Source of the DNA: Natrialbaceae archaeon Tc-Br11_E2g1
Lineage (GTDB): Archaea; Halobacteriota; Halobacteria; Halobacteriales; Natrialbaceae
Direction: 5' to 3'
DNA: 17,242 bases
NCBI GenBank assembly: GCA_001564255.1
Contig: LKNC01000020.1
Span: 1 to 17,242, forward strand
The notes under the pieces were generated by a model, which saw only the letters and a list, made by a program, of their open reading frames with translations, made no database searches and had not been told where the DNA came from. Made by a program: the position numbers and the translations under genes. Within the stretch, counting starts at the first letter, position 1; every line of letters begins with the position of its first letter. Positions 8,914 to 15,673 of the stretch are shown in pieces.

Positions 8914-9051
8914 ATGACGACTTCGACGGCCGATTCGCGTGCGTCCGCGGTCGGTTCGACTGTCCGTACACGAGAACGACCGGCGTGCTCGAGCCGGCCC
9001 GGATCCACAACAGGTAACTACTCGAGCGCTCACGTACACACAACTGCATGA
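8914..9051 (+). CDS. Possible 45-aa leader ORF coupled to pstB
   Basis: An ATG at 8914, with an in-frame GTG directly before it at 8911, lies 25-30 nt after the TATTTA box and would sit at the 5' end of a leaderless pstB transcript. The frame stays open for 45 codons and its stop overlaps the pstB ATG in an ATGA, the same junction used by pstS-pstC-pstA. The predicted peptide starts [15 protein letters not shown] and ends SSAHVHTTA. It is rich in Ser, Thr, Arg and Ala with only one Asp and one Glu, unlike normal acidic haloarchaeal proteins. It is therefore more likely a translated leader that delivers ribosomes to pstB than a functional protein. No family is recognised. It could also be chance within an untranslated leader. 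Confidence 0.4.
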   Translation: MTTSTADSRASAVGSTVRTRERPACSSRPGSTTGNYSSAHVHTTA

Positions 9052-9899
9052 CCGCGAACCGAGGCCAGGGGGCGACGACGGAGACCCGGACCGACAGTTC
9101 GACCGAGAGCGTAACCGAACGCGTCGCTGGTTCGCCAGGTGTCGACGACGCGGTCATCGAATCCCGCGACCTGAAGGTCTTCTACGGCGACGATCAGGCG
9201 CTCCAGGGAATCGACATGGAGATCCCCGAAAAGCAGGTGACGGCGCTCATCGGCCCCTCGGGCTGTGGGAAGTCCACGTACCTCCGGTCGATCAACCGGA
9301 TGAACGACCTGATCGACGTCGCCCGCGTCGAGGGCGACCTGTATTTCCACGGGAAAAACGTCTACGACGACGACGTCGACCCCGTCGCCCTCAGGCGGAA
9401 GGTCGGGATGGTCTTTCAGAAACCAAACCCCTTCCCCAAGTCCATCTTCGACAACGTCGCTTACGGCCTGCGCGTCCAGGGCAAAGACGACGGCGACGTC
9501 GAGGGGAAAGTCCGGCAGGCACTCGAGCGTGCCGCCCTCCTCGATGAGGTCGAGGATCAACTCGACTCCTCCGGACTCGACCTCTCCGGTGGCCAACAAC
9601 AGCGCCTGTGTATCGCGCGGGCGATCGCGACCGACCCCGAGGTGGTCCTGATGGACGAACCCGCGAGCGCACTCGACCCCGTGGCGACCTCGAAGATCGA
9701 GGACCTGGTCGAGGAACTCTCCCGGAACTACACCGTCGTAATCGTCACCCACAACATGCAACAGGCCGCCCGCATCTCCGATAAAACGGCCGTCTTCCTC
9801 ACGGGCGGCCACCTCGCGGAGTTCGACGACACCTCGAAGATCTTCGAGAACCCAGAGAGCCAGCGCGTCGAAGACTACATCACCGGTAAGTTCGGCTGA
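9048..9899 (+). CDS. pstB: Phosphate ABC transporter ATP-binding protein PstB
   Basis: The 283-aa cytoplasmic ATPase powers phosphate import through PstC-PstA. All ABC motifs are intact: Walker [10 protein letters not shown] (69-77), Q-loop FQKPNPFP (123-130), signature LSGGQQQRL (179-187), Walker B VVLMDEP (199-205) and H-loop VTHN (233-236). SINRMNDL after Walker A and the KPNPFPKSI stretch are typical of PstB rather than other ABC ATPases. About 35 residues ahead of the ABC fold are an extra Thr/Ser/Glu-rich, probably disordered N-terminus, common in haloarchaeal PstB. The frame is closed upstream by a stop at 9015, so the ATG at 9048 is the first possible methionine. It has its own promoter about 160 nt upstream, unlike the usual uninterrupted pstSCAB order. 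Confidence 0.95.
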   Translation: MTANRGQGATTETRTDSSTESVTERVAGSPGVDDAVIESRDLKVFYGDDQALQGIDMEIPEKQVTALIGPSGCGKSTYLRSINRMNDLIDVARVEGDLYFHGKNVYDDDVDPVALRRKVGMVFQKPNPFPKSIFDNVAYGLRVQGKDDGDVEGKVRQALERAALLDEVEDQLDSSGLDLSGGQQQRLCIARAIATDPEVVLMDEPASALDPVATSKIEDLVEELSRNYTVVIVTHNMQQAARISDKTAVFLTGGHLAEFDDTSKIFENPESQRVEDYITGKFG

Positions 9900-9975
9900 T
9901 CGCTCTCCGTGTCCCCACGTGGCACACTTTGAGGTGAGCGCAAGCTACATCAACGACGGGCGGACTCTCCACCGT

Positions 9976-10647
9976 ATGGCCAGGAAATCCTACCAGGAGC
10001 AACTCGAGGAACTCCGCGAGGACGTCTGTTACATGGGCGAAGTCGTGATGGAGCGCCTGCGAATGGGTCTCGACGCGATCGAACAGAAAGACGAAGACCT
10101 CGCCCAGGAGGTCATCGAGGGCGACGGCGAGGTAAACCGGATGTACCTCGACCTCGAGAAAGACTGCATCGACTTACTCGCCCTCCAGCAACCGGTCGCC
10201 TCCGATCTGCGGTTTATCGCTTCGACGTTCAAGATCATCACCGATCTAGAACGGGTCGGCGACCTCGCCGTCAACCTCGGGGAGTACACGAAAGACGCCG
10301 AACGCGATCTCTTTCCGGACGTCGACGTCCAGACGATGGGTGATCTCACCCTCGAGATGATCGACGACGCGATGGTCGCCTACGACACCGAGAACGTCGA
10401 GCAGTGTCGGGACCTCGCCGTCCGGGACGACGACCTCGACCACTACGCCGAGCGGGCGAGCGGGATCGTCGTCCGGGACCTGATCGAACGCGAACTCGGG
10501 TCCCCCGACGAGGCCGAACTCCTCCTCCAGGACGTCTCGCGGCTCTTGCTTACGATCCGTGATCTAGAGCGGGTCGGGGATCACGCGGTCAACATCGCGG
10601 CACGGACGCTCTATATGGTCGAAAACGACGACGAACTGATCTACTGA
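9976..10647 (+). CDS. phoU: Phosphate transport system regulator PhoU
   Basis: The 223-aa protein is a classical two-repeat PhoU: two three-helix bundles, each with the metal-cluster motif. The first copy is FKIITDLERVGDLAVNLGEY (85-104) and the second is LLTIRDLERVGDHAVNIAAR (191-210). PhoU restrains the Pst transporter when phosphate is plentiful and signals to regulators. Here there is no sensor kinase nearby, so it probably acts on the transporter or on the AbrB-PhoU protein (inference). The ATG at 9976 (MARKSYQEQLEEL) starts exactly at the family's usual beginning; an in-frame GTG at 9919 would add 19 residues without family character. It lies 76 nt after pstB in the same direction and is probably cotranscribed. 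Length fits the family. Confidence 0.93.
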   Translation: MARKSYQEQLEELREDVCYMGEVVMERLRMGLDAIEQKDEDLAQEVIEGDGEVNRMYLDLEKDCIDLLALQQPVASDLRFIASTFKIITDLERVGDLAVNLGEYTKDAERDLFPDVDVQTMGDLTLEMIDDAMVAYDTENVEQCRDLAVRDDDLDHYAERASGIVVRDLIERELGSPDEAELLLQDVSRLLLTIRDLERVGDHAVNIAARTLYMVENDDELIY

Positions 10648-10689
10648 CGGCTCTGTGGGACGGTTTCGAGTGCTCGAGAGATCCGCGCA

Positions 10690-10780
10690 GGCTCCGTGAG
10701 GAGCCCGACCGCGGCCACACAGCCACGAGTGGCCGCGAAACGCTGATCGAGCATGAGATTGCCGGGAGGGGGTTCCTCCC
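10690..10780 (+). terminator. Three consecutive hairpins after phoU (terminator or structured 3' RNA)
   Basis: Hairpin 1 is GGCTCC-GTGA-GGAGCC (10690-10705). Hairpin 2 is CGCGGCCAC (10710-10718) with GTGGCCGCG (10729-10737), 9 bp around a 10-nt loop. Hairpin 3 is GGGAGG (10764-10769) with CCTCCC (10775-10780). They follow the phoU stop by 43 nt. There is no U-tract, so these are not simple intrinsic terminators. They may end or stabilise the pst-phoU message, or belong to a small RNA on either strand. Confidence 0.4.
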
Positions 10781-10813
10781 TGGTTGTGACCTGTGTAAAT
10801 CGCCATCGAACGG

Positions 10814-10894
10814 TCATTCGACGACGACTACTGGATAGCCACCGGGGTTGGATTCGATCTGGATGCGATGCGCCATCGTCGGCGGTGCCGACAT
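10814..10894 (-). CDS. Possible leaderless 26-aa protein
   Basis: An ATG at 10894 lies 25 nt after a good minus-strand TATA box (TTTATA, 10922-10917), the right distance for a leaderless start. The peptide begins MSAPPTMAHRIQ and ends GGYPVVVVE before a TGA. No domain is recognised. The only support is the promoter position and a plausible short peptide, so it may be chance, or the promoter may drive a non-coding RNA running into the hairpins antisense to the phoU 3' region. Confidence 0.25.
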   Translation of the reverse strand: MSAPPTMAHRIQIESNPGGYPVVVVE

Positions 10895-11058
10895 CTCTAC
10901 TGTACACTCGACCAAGTATAAATCTAATTATTGGCGAAAATACTCCCACGGCGCTTCAGAAACTATCTAACGGACCGTTATCCGGAAAAATATTGACAGA
11001 CACAAACGTATCGTGTCGCGGTCGGACGGGGATTCACTGATCGTCACGTTTTCGCAGG

Positions 11059-11718
11059 TCACCGTTTCTCCGCTGTCGGCTCCGACCGATCCAGCAACTC
11101 CTCGCTCACGAGTGCCGCCTGCCCCCTCCGGAGTCGTTCGGACAGCGCCTGGTGGGACACGTCCAGTTCCGCGGCGAGTTCCCGCAGGGTCACCTCCCGC
11201 GGGACGTCGAAGTAGCCGCGTTCGTAGGCCGCGACGACGGTTTCGTACTGGGTCTCCGTCAGGGTCGAGCGCACGCCGGTGTCGTCGACCGACATCATCC
11301 GCCTGACAGTCACGGGAAAGTCATAGCGGTCGAGCAACTCGTAGGCCCTCGAGACCGCCGCCCGTCGCTCGAACAGTAACTCGAGTGACCACGTTCGGTC
11401 GCTCACTCCGGCGGTCACGATCACGCCGTTTGCCTCACTGACCAGCTGTGCAAAGAGATTCAGGTCCCGGCCGAACGCGATCTGGAACAGCCACCGCTGG
11501 TCTCGGGCGTTCCCACCGACGGTCGCGACCACCTCGAGGCTCGGATCGGCCTCGAGCGCCGACTCGACGGCCCGCCGATCGGGACCACACACCTCGACCA
11601 GCGGCGGGACGTACCCGAGCCCTCCGTCGACCCGGAACTCGAGTCCCGGGATCTGCTCGAACGCTCGGGAGGCCCCGAGACGGTCGCTCGGGACCTCGAG
11701 TTCGACGACGGTCGTCAT
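11059..11718 (-). CDS. Bat-type HTH-10 transcriptional regulator
   Basis: The 219-aa protein ends in a helix-turn-helix of the HTH-10 (bacterio-opsin activator) family. Residues 153-208 begin LTETQYETVVAAYERGYFDVPR and continue through TLRELAAELDVSHQALSERL. The N-terminal 145 residues form the alpha/beta domain often found ahead of HTH-10 in haloarchaea (VELEVPSDRLGASRAF at the start). It probably binds a small effector or mediates contacts; no PAS or GAF domain is present. Such one-component regulators are abundant in haloarchaea and their targets are mostly unknown. The ATG at 11718 is chosen because a TATA box (TATAG at 11741-11745) lies 25 nt upstream; the frame stays open far upstream only as a shadow of the divergent gene. 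It could control the divergent FAD oxidoreductase, which is inference. Confidence 0.85.
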   Translation of the reverse strand: MTTVVELEVPSDRLGASRAFEQIPGLEFRVDGGLGYVPPLVEVCGPDRRAVESALEADPSLEVVATVGGNARDQRWLFQIAFGRDLNLFAQLVSEANGVIVTAGVSDRTWSLELLFERRAAVSRAYELLDRYDFPVTVRRMMSVDDTGVRSTLTETQYETVVAAYERGYFDVPREVTLRELAAELDVSHQALSERLRRGQAALVSEELLDRSEPTAEKR

Positions 11719-11740
11719 ACCGGCAGCCACCACGAACACG

Positions 11741-11746
11741 TATAGA
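11741..11746 (-). promoter_or_regulatory. TATA box for the HTH-10 regulator
   Basis: On the minus strand CTATA is centred about 25 nt before the ATG at 11718, consistent with a leaderless transcript. The divergent oxidoreductase gene starts 165 nt away from this regulator's start, and its own promoter is weak (GTTTTC near 11853-11858). Confidence 0.45.
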
Positions 11747-11883
11747 CGGCTTTCCGTTGCGGAAGGGTTCCCCGCCATCATCCGCGCGTGACTGTCGGTG
11801 TGAGCTGACTGTGCTCGTGTCGAACCCGTTTTTCGACCAGCGTAGGCCGAGGTGTTTTCAGGAACCGTTGGGTACTCGGGACA

Positions 11884-12933
11884 ATGACACACGTTGGTTT
11901 CGTCGGTGCGGGCGCGGCCACAGCCGCCACGGCGTACGAACTCGAGACACGACTCCCGGACGTCGAGACGACGATAATCGAGAAGTCCCGGGGACTCTGT
12001 GGCCGGGCGGCCACCCGCCGTCGCGGTGAGGTAACCTACGATTACGGAGCGAACTACCTGAAAGCGGACGACGAGCGGGTCAACGCCGTGGTCACGGAGG
12101 TCCTCGACACCGACGGACTCGTCGACGTGACCGGGCCGATCTGGACCTTCGATCGCGGGGGGACCGTCTCGCCCGGCCGGGAGTCGGACGAACACAGGTG
12201 GAGCTACCGGGCCGGGTTGACCCAGATCGCGAAACGGCTGCTCGCCCGGACGACGGCGACGGTCCACCGGGGCACCCGCGTCGAACGGATCGAACGCAGC
12301 GAGGGGACCTGGACGCTGACCGATACTGACGGCGGCGAGTACGGCCCGTTCGACGTCCTCGTATTGAACCCGCCGGCCCCACAGACCGCCGCTCTCCTCG
12401 AGGACGCCGTGTGGGACGACCCCCTCCGGGCGGACCTGGCCGCCGCCGTCGCCGACGTCCCCTATCGGTCGGTCTGGACCGCCGTCCTCGGCTACGACCG
12501 CGAACTCGAGTGGCCCTACTACGCACTGATCAACACCGACAAAGACCACGAGATCGGCTGGATCTCCCGCGAGGAGTGTAAACCCGGCCACGTCCCCGAC
12601 GGCGAGTCGGTACTCGTCGTCCAGGCCGGTGGCGAGTGGTCTACCGAACACTACGAGGGGTCACCGGAAGCGAACGTCAGCGCCCTCACCGACCTCACCG
12701 CCGACCTCTTAGAGGACGACGAACTCCGTGAACCGGCCTGGACGGACCACCAGGGGTGGCGCTACGCCCTGCCCGAGGCGGGCGTCGATCCGGAGCCACT
12801 CGCCAGCGCCGAGGCACACGATCTGTACTGTGTCGGCGACTGGGTCGCCGGCGAGGGCCGACTCCACGCCGCGCTCAGAAACGGCCTCGAGACGGGCGAA
12901 ACCATCGCCTCGAGTCTCGAGACGGGGGATTAG
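11884..12933 (+). CDS. Renalase-like FAD/NAD(P)-dependent amine oxidoreductase family protein
   Basis: The 349-aa protein has an N-terminal FAD-binding Rossmann motif (VGFVGAGAATAATAYEL, residues 4-20). IIEKSRGLCGRAATRR follows, where renalase-like proteins carry a glycine/arginine loop. YDYGANYLKA comes next, and a C-terminal FAD-contact motif YCVGDWVAGEGRLHAALRNG lies near residues 312-332. The order and length (about 330-350) match the renalase/COG3380 group of flavin oxidoreductases rather than monoamine oxidases proper. The substrate is unknown; renalase family members oxidise isomeric dihydronicotinamides, but this cannot be transferred with confidence. The glycine motif is GAGAAT rather than the more usual GAGMAG. 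It is divergent from the HTH-10 gene. Its stop overlaps by 3-4 nt the end of a convergent 44-aa membrane protein gene. Probably cytoplasmic; no signal peptide. Confidence 0.82.
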   Translation: MTHVGFVGAGAATAATAYELETRLPDVETTIIEKSRGLCGRAATRRRGEVTYDYGANYLKADDERVNAVVTEVLDTDGLVDVTGPIWTFDRGGTVSPGRESDEHRWSYRAGLTQIAKRLLARTTATVHRGTRVERIERSEGTWTLTDTDGGEYGPFDVLVLNPPAPQTAALLEDAVWDDPLRADLAAAVADVPYRSVWTAVLGYDRELEWPYYALINTDKDHEIGWISREECKPGHVPDGESVLVVQAGGEWSTEHYEGSPEANVSALTDLTADLLEDDELREPAWTDHQGWRYALPEAGVDPEPLASAEAHDLYCVGDWVAGEGRLHAALRNGLETGETIASSLETGD

Positions 12934-13064
12934 CGTCGGTCCCGAGCACCGTCTTCCTCCCGCCCTTCCGCGCTGGCTTTCACCAGCACGTAGAGCAAGG
13001 CCGCCGTCGAGAACAGGACGACCACGAGCAACCCCACGGTCAACACGACGGGGCCGGGAGACAT
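12930..13064 (-). CDS. 44-aa single-span membrane protein
   Basis: The short frame runs from an ATG at 13064 to a TAA at 12932-12930. The peptide has one strong hydrophobic helix (residues 4-28, with cores PVVLTVGLLVVVLFST and AALLYVL) followed by a charged cytoplasmic tail with EGREEDGARDRR. The amphipathic division, the clean start and the use of acidic residues argue for a real gene in this otherwise unassigned gap. It is convergent with the FAD oxidoreductase and overlaps its last codon. A GTTTTG stretch at about 13089-13094 could be the promoter. It starts about 100 nt from the divergent 66-aa membrane protein gene, so the two may be related in role. No family is recognised. It is too short to assign function; such proteins often assist membrane complexes. 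Confidence 0.6.
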   Translation of the reverse strand: MSPGPVVLTVGLLVVVLFSTAALLYVLVKASAEGREEDGARDRR

Positions 13065-13137
13065 ACACACAGGTCGGTCTCGAGGCGTCAAAACGGTGCT
13101 GGTCGTCACGCGGGTCGGTACCGAACGACCGACACGG

Positions 13138-13145
13138 TTATTCTA
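13138..13145 (+). promoter_or_regulatory. TATA-like box for the 66-aa membrane protein
   Basis: TTATTCTA is centred 26 nt before the ATG at 13167, consistent with a leaderless transcript. Confidence 0.5.
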
Positions 13146-13166
13146 GTTCGTCGACGATAGTAGGGT

Positions 13167-13367
13167 ATGAGTACCGACACCGATGACGACGGTACCGACC
13201 CCGGGTTCCGGGCGTTCACGTTGCTCGTCACCGGCGGCGTCGTCTCGACGGTCGGCTTTATCATCGCGTTCCTCTCCCTTGAGCTGGGGCTTGTCATGCT
13301 GTTGCTCGGTGGCGCGTTGATCCTCGCGACACCCGTCCTCTGGTATCAGTCCGAACAGCCGGGGTGA
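13167..13367 (+). CDS. 66-aa two-span membrane protein, function unknown
   Basis: An acidic N-terminus (MSTDTDDDGTDPG) is followed by two hydrophobic helices at about residues 16-36 (FTLLVTGGVVSTVGFIIAFL) and 39-59 (ELGLVMLLLGGALILATPVL), then a short polar tail. The layout resembles the many small haloarchaeal membrane proteins of unknown function. I do not recognise the family. The start is supported by the TATA-like box 26 nt upstream. It is divergent from the 44-aa membrane protein and convergent with the PHP-fold gene, so it appears monocistronic. Confidence 0.72.
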   Translation: MSTDTDDDGTDPGFRAFTLLVTGGVVSTVGFIIAFLSLELGLVMLLLGGALILATPVLWYQSEQPG

Positions 13368-13442
13368 AACCGACGACCGCCACAGCGACCACCGTGGCCG
13401 TTCTTCGGTGTCCGGCCCTCGAGGGACGACTGTGGGTCACCC

Positions 13443-14513
13443 TCAAGCGAGGTAAAGCGGCTGTGTACAGCTCACCGAACCGCCCGAACCGATCGCTTCC
13501 GCACGGACGTAGCCGGCCGAGACGTCGCCCGTCGCGAGAGTCGGGCCGGTTCCGATCGGATCGCCGTCCGCGATCCACCGGATCGACGTCGCCTCCGGCG
13601 ATACCACGCGGACGCGGCCGTCGTCGACGCTGACCGACTCGATCGCGGGGGCGATCCCCTCCCCGTTGTACTGGACGTAACTCCGCCCGGCGGACAACGC
13701 GTCGATCACGCCCGCCGGCGATCGCTCCTCGAGCAACAGGACGGTTCGAGAGCGATCGAATCGCTCGTTTTCCGGCGAGCGTGGCCTGGCGTGGTAGTCG
13801 TCGTTCGCGAACGCCCAGATCGGTCGCCGAGAGCCGAACTCGACGAGTAGCTCGTCCCAGATCTCCCGACAGCCAGGATATCGGTCCCGCGCGTTGAACG
13901 CTTCGACACCGAGGACGGTCTCCACCCGTTCGAACAGCTCGATGTAGGCGTCGAGGCAGTCCGGCTGGGGGTACCGCCCTGGGTGTGGAAGAAACGAGAC
14001 GCCACCTCGCTCGTCGATTTCGGTGGCGACTTGCAAGAGGGATTGTCCACGGCCGTGTCCGAGATCGGTGTCGAGACTGACGATGTCGTGGCGCTCGTCG
14101 ATCCCCTCGACGGTTCCGCGCAGTTCGGCACCCTGTATCGGGATCACGTCGCCCCCCTCCGTGTGGCGGTCCCACTGTGACCACGGCCAGCTGGTCACGT
14201 CGAGGTCCTCGAAGAAGGGCTCGCCTTTGTGCTTGGTTCCGTCGACGTAGTACTCGTGTTCGGTCACGGCGAGGGCGCTGTAGCCGGCGAACCGATACTT
14301 GTCGATGAGGCGGCCGGGCGACGGTCGCTCCCGGTCACCGCCGTCGGCGATCTCGGCGGGTGGGTCGTGAGCCGCCGACTCCGGGTCGATCCGGTTTCGA
14401 GGTTCGTGGAGGTGAAACTGGGAGAGACACTGGTCGGTGGTCCCCCAGTCGACACCGGCGTAGGGGTTCACTGCAACGGACGACCGACTGACTCGTGAAC
14501 GGGTGTTCCTCAT
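13443..14513 (-). CDS. PHP-fold metal-dependent hydrolase with altered motifs
   Basis: The 356-aa protein resembles haloarchaeal PHP-domain proteins that begin 'NPYxxVDW' (here NPYAGVDW, residues 16-23). Putative metal ligands in order are HLH (34-36), TEH (84-86), E130 in GAELRG, H177 in LPHPGRY and the FANDDYH block (235-241). The first motif is FHLHEP instead of the usual LHxHT and the second is TEH instead of TDH, so the metal site may be modified. About 75 C-terminal residues after the barrel form an extra domain that looks beta-rich (RVRVVSPEATSIRWIADG). Substrate is unknown; relatives hydrolyse phosphoesters. The start at 14513 is the first ATG, but the TATA-like CTATATCC near 14532 is only about 20 nt away, so a start at a GTG (14471) is possible. 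It is separated by 379 nt from the next PHP gene. Confidence 0.75.
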   Translation of the reverse strand: MRNTRSRVSRSSVAVNPYAGVDWGTTDQCLSQFHLHEPRNRIDPESAAHDPPAEIADGGDRERPSPGRLIDKYRFAGYSALAVTEHEYYVDGTKHKGEPFFEDLDVTSWPWSQWDRHTEGGDVIPIQGAELRGTVEGIDERHDIVSLDTDLGHGRGQSLLQVATEIDERGGVSFLPHPGRYPQPDCLDAYIELFERVETVLGVEAFNARDRYPGCREIWDELLVEFGSRRPIWAFANDDYHARPRSPENERFDRSRTVLLLEERSPAGVIDALSAGRSYVQYNGEGIAPAIESVSVDDGRVRVVSPEATSIRWIADGDPIGTGPTLATGDVSAGYVRAEAIGSGGSVSCTQPLYLA

Positions 14514-14571
14514 TTTCTGTATGGGTTGGATATAGGCGTCGACACTGGCCGCGGGGTCCGGTCGGGTCCCG

Positions 14572-14628
14572 GTTCGGACGTCTCTCGAGTGTCGTACTCT
14601 ACGATAATCGGCGACAGTACGTCCGAAC
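14572..14628. repeat. 10-bp perfect inverted repeat with 37-nt spacer
   Basis: GTTCGGACGT at 14572-14581 is inverted as ACGTCCGAAC at 14619-14628. It lies upstream of the PHP-fold gene that starts at 14513. The spacer contains a weaker inner pair (GTGTCG and CGACAG). It might be a pair of operator half-sites or a leader RNA stem in that gene's transcript. Confidence 0.5.
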
Positions 14629-14835
14629 GGTCGGCCACGGTCTTCACTACACACTTACGGAACGATGGAAGGTAAATAACCTTTTAGATGAGAGTCAGAG
14701 TGGCGTATATACATCTACCACGGGGTACGGAACCGTCGATTTCCGCGATTCGCCGGCTCGTACGTCTCCTTGCGTATCACCCTCCGAGCCGACGAGTTCG
14801 GGACGACCAGTGATACGGGTCGGTACAACGGTTTG

Positions 14836-14870
14836 CCGGTGATCGCCGCCCCGTCCGGGTCGATCACCGG
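14836..14870 (-). terminator. Hairpin downstream of the cDPG-operon PHP gene
   Basis: CCGGTGATCG (14836-14845) and CGATCACCGG (14861-14870) form a perfect 10-bp stem with a 15-nt loop, starting 22 nt after the stop of the PHP gene on the minus strand. Position fits the end of the three-gene operon. No U-tract follows, so termination or mRNA 3'-end protection is inferred from position only. Confidence 0.45.
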
Positions 14871-14892
14871 TACGGAATCACAACGGACCGCA

Positions 14893-15672
14893 TCAGTCCA
14901 GTATTTTCGAGCGAACGCGATCGTACGTCGCCCGGTCGACCCCCGCCCGTCCGAGTCGGTCGTCGTGGGCGTCGCTCCCGCCCGTCGGAATCAGGTCGTG
15001 GTCGTCGATCGCCGCCTCGACGAGCCCCACGTCGGGGGCCCCCTCGTAGGGGTAGGCGAGTTCGACGGCGTCGAGTTCCGCGGTCAGCGCCAGTGCGCGC
15101 TCGGGATCGGCGTACCGCAGCGGGTGTGCGAGTCCGACCAGCGCGCAGGCCACGGAGAGTACGCGCCGTCCGCGATCGAATCCGGGAACCGGCCGCGGGA
15201 CGTGACACGGACAGCCGTCCCCGATGAGTTCGTCCCTGGCCCGTCGGTAGTCGTACGGCGTGTCGCTGCGGTCGATCGCACGGGCGATGTGTGTCCGATG
15301 GACGCCGGGTTCGACGTCGACGTCCAGTTCGACGCCGAGTTCGGCCTCGACGCGGGCCACGATCTCCCGTGTGCGCTCGACCCGATTGGCCTGCACCGTC
15401 TCGAGCAGTTCCTGCAACCGTTCCGACCGCCGGACGCCGTAGCCGAGCAGGTCGACGCGGATCGACCCGGTCGTCACGCCCAGTTCGATGCCGTGGACGA
15501 TCTCGATCCCGCCGGCGCTCGTCAGCGGCCGATCCAGTTCGGGGTGGAGCCGGTCGTGGTCGGTGACGGCAACCGCCTCGAGGCCGGCCCGTTCGGCGGC
15601 CTCGGGGAGCGTCCCGAGCGTCAGCGAGCCGTCCGAGTTCGTCGTGTGGACGTGGAGGTCCGCGACGACCAT
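14893..15672 (-). CDS. PHP-domain phosphoesterase (TrpH/RNase AM-like)
   Basis: The 259-aa protein carries the full set of PHP trinuclear metal ligands. These are DLHVHT (5-10), VTDHD (36-40), E63 in GIELGV, H128 in RTHIAR, H183 in LAHPLRY and GSDAHDD (232-238). The length and motif order match the YciV/TrpH group, whose members hydrolyse nucleoside 3',5'-bisphosphates or nibble RNA 5' ends. Its ATG is one base after the stop of the 2-phosphoglycerate kinase gene, so the two are almost certainly cotranscribed. That context raises the possibility that it acts on a phosphorylated glycerate instead, for example opening or dephosphorylating cyclic bisphosphoglycerate. This is inference; the catalytic residues alone do not tell the substrate. 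Cytoplasmic, no signal peptide. Confidence 0.87.
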   Translation of the reverse strand: MVVADLHVHTTNSDGSLTLGTLPEAAERAGLEAVAVTDHDRLHPELDRPLTSAGGIEIVHGIELGVTTGSIRVDLLGYGVRRSERLQELLETVQANRVERTREIVARVEAELGVELDVDVEPGVHRTHIARAIDRSDTPYDYRRARDELIGDGCPCHVPRPVPGFDRGRRVLSVACALVGLAHPLRYADPERALALTAELDAVELAYPYEGAPDVGLVEAAIDDHDLIPTGGSDAHDDRLGRAGVDRATYDRVRSKILD

Positions 15673-15673
15673 C

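Larger units (their letters stand above)
10648..11058. other. 411-nt gap between convergent phoU and HTH-10 genes
   Basis: The left half holds the three hairpins and a possible minus-strand 26-aa ORF. The right half (about 10900-11010) is unusually A+T-rich for this genome, with TATAAAT (10917-10923), TAATTATT and AAAATATTG. The open frames across the gap (for example 10753-11040 on plus and 10641-10949 on minus) lack acidic composition or recognisable domains and are not called. Confidence 0.5.
14514..14892. other. 379-nt gap between two PHP-family genes
   Basis: This stretch holds a long-spaced inverted repeat (14572-14628), A+T-rich TAAATAAC at 14673-14680 and TATATA at 14705-14710, and a terminator-like hairpin (14836-14870). 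Reading frames in it (for example a 41-codon frame from 14688 on plus) have poor composition and no promoter at the right distance, so none is called. Confidence 0.5.

Noticed and set aside
10753..11040. 95-codon plus-strand frame in the gap after phoU
   Set aside because: Composition is not haloarchaeal (few acidic residues), it spans the hairpin and A+T-rich stretch, and no domain is seen.
11741..11747. TATAGAC upstream of the HTH-10 gene, resembling the phosphate-locus element
   Set aside because: Here the string coincides with the gene's own TATA box in the opposite orientation, without the ACATAG-N5-TATTTA context.
11719..12651. Upstream in-frame extension of the HTH-10 regulator to 530 codons
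   Set aside because: The extension runs antisense through the FAD oxidoreductase gene. The ATG at 11718 has a TATA box at the right distance and starts a normal domain.
14688..14813. 41-codon plus-strand frame (MRVRVAYIHLP...) in the gap between PHP genes
   Set aside because: The nearest TATA-like sequence is only about 13 nt upstream, and the peptide is basic with no domain.
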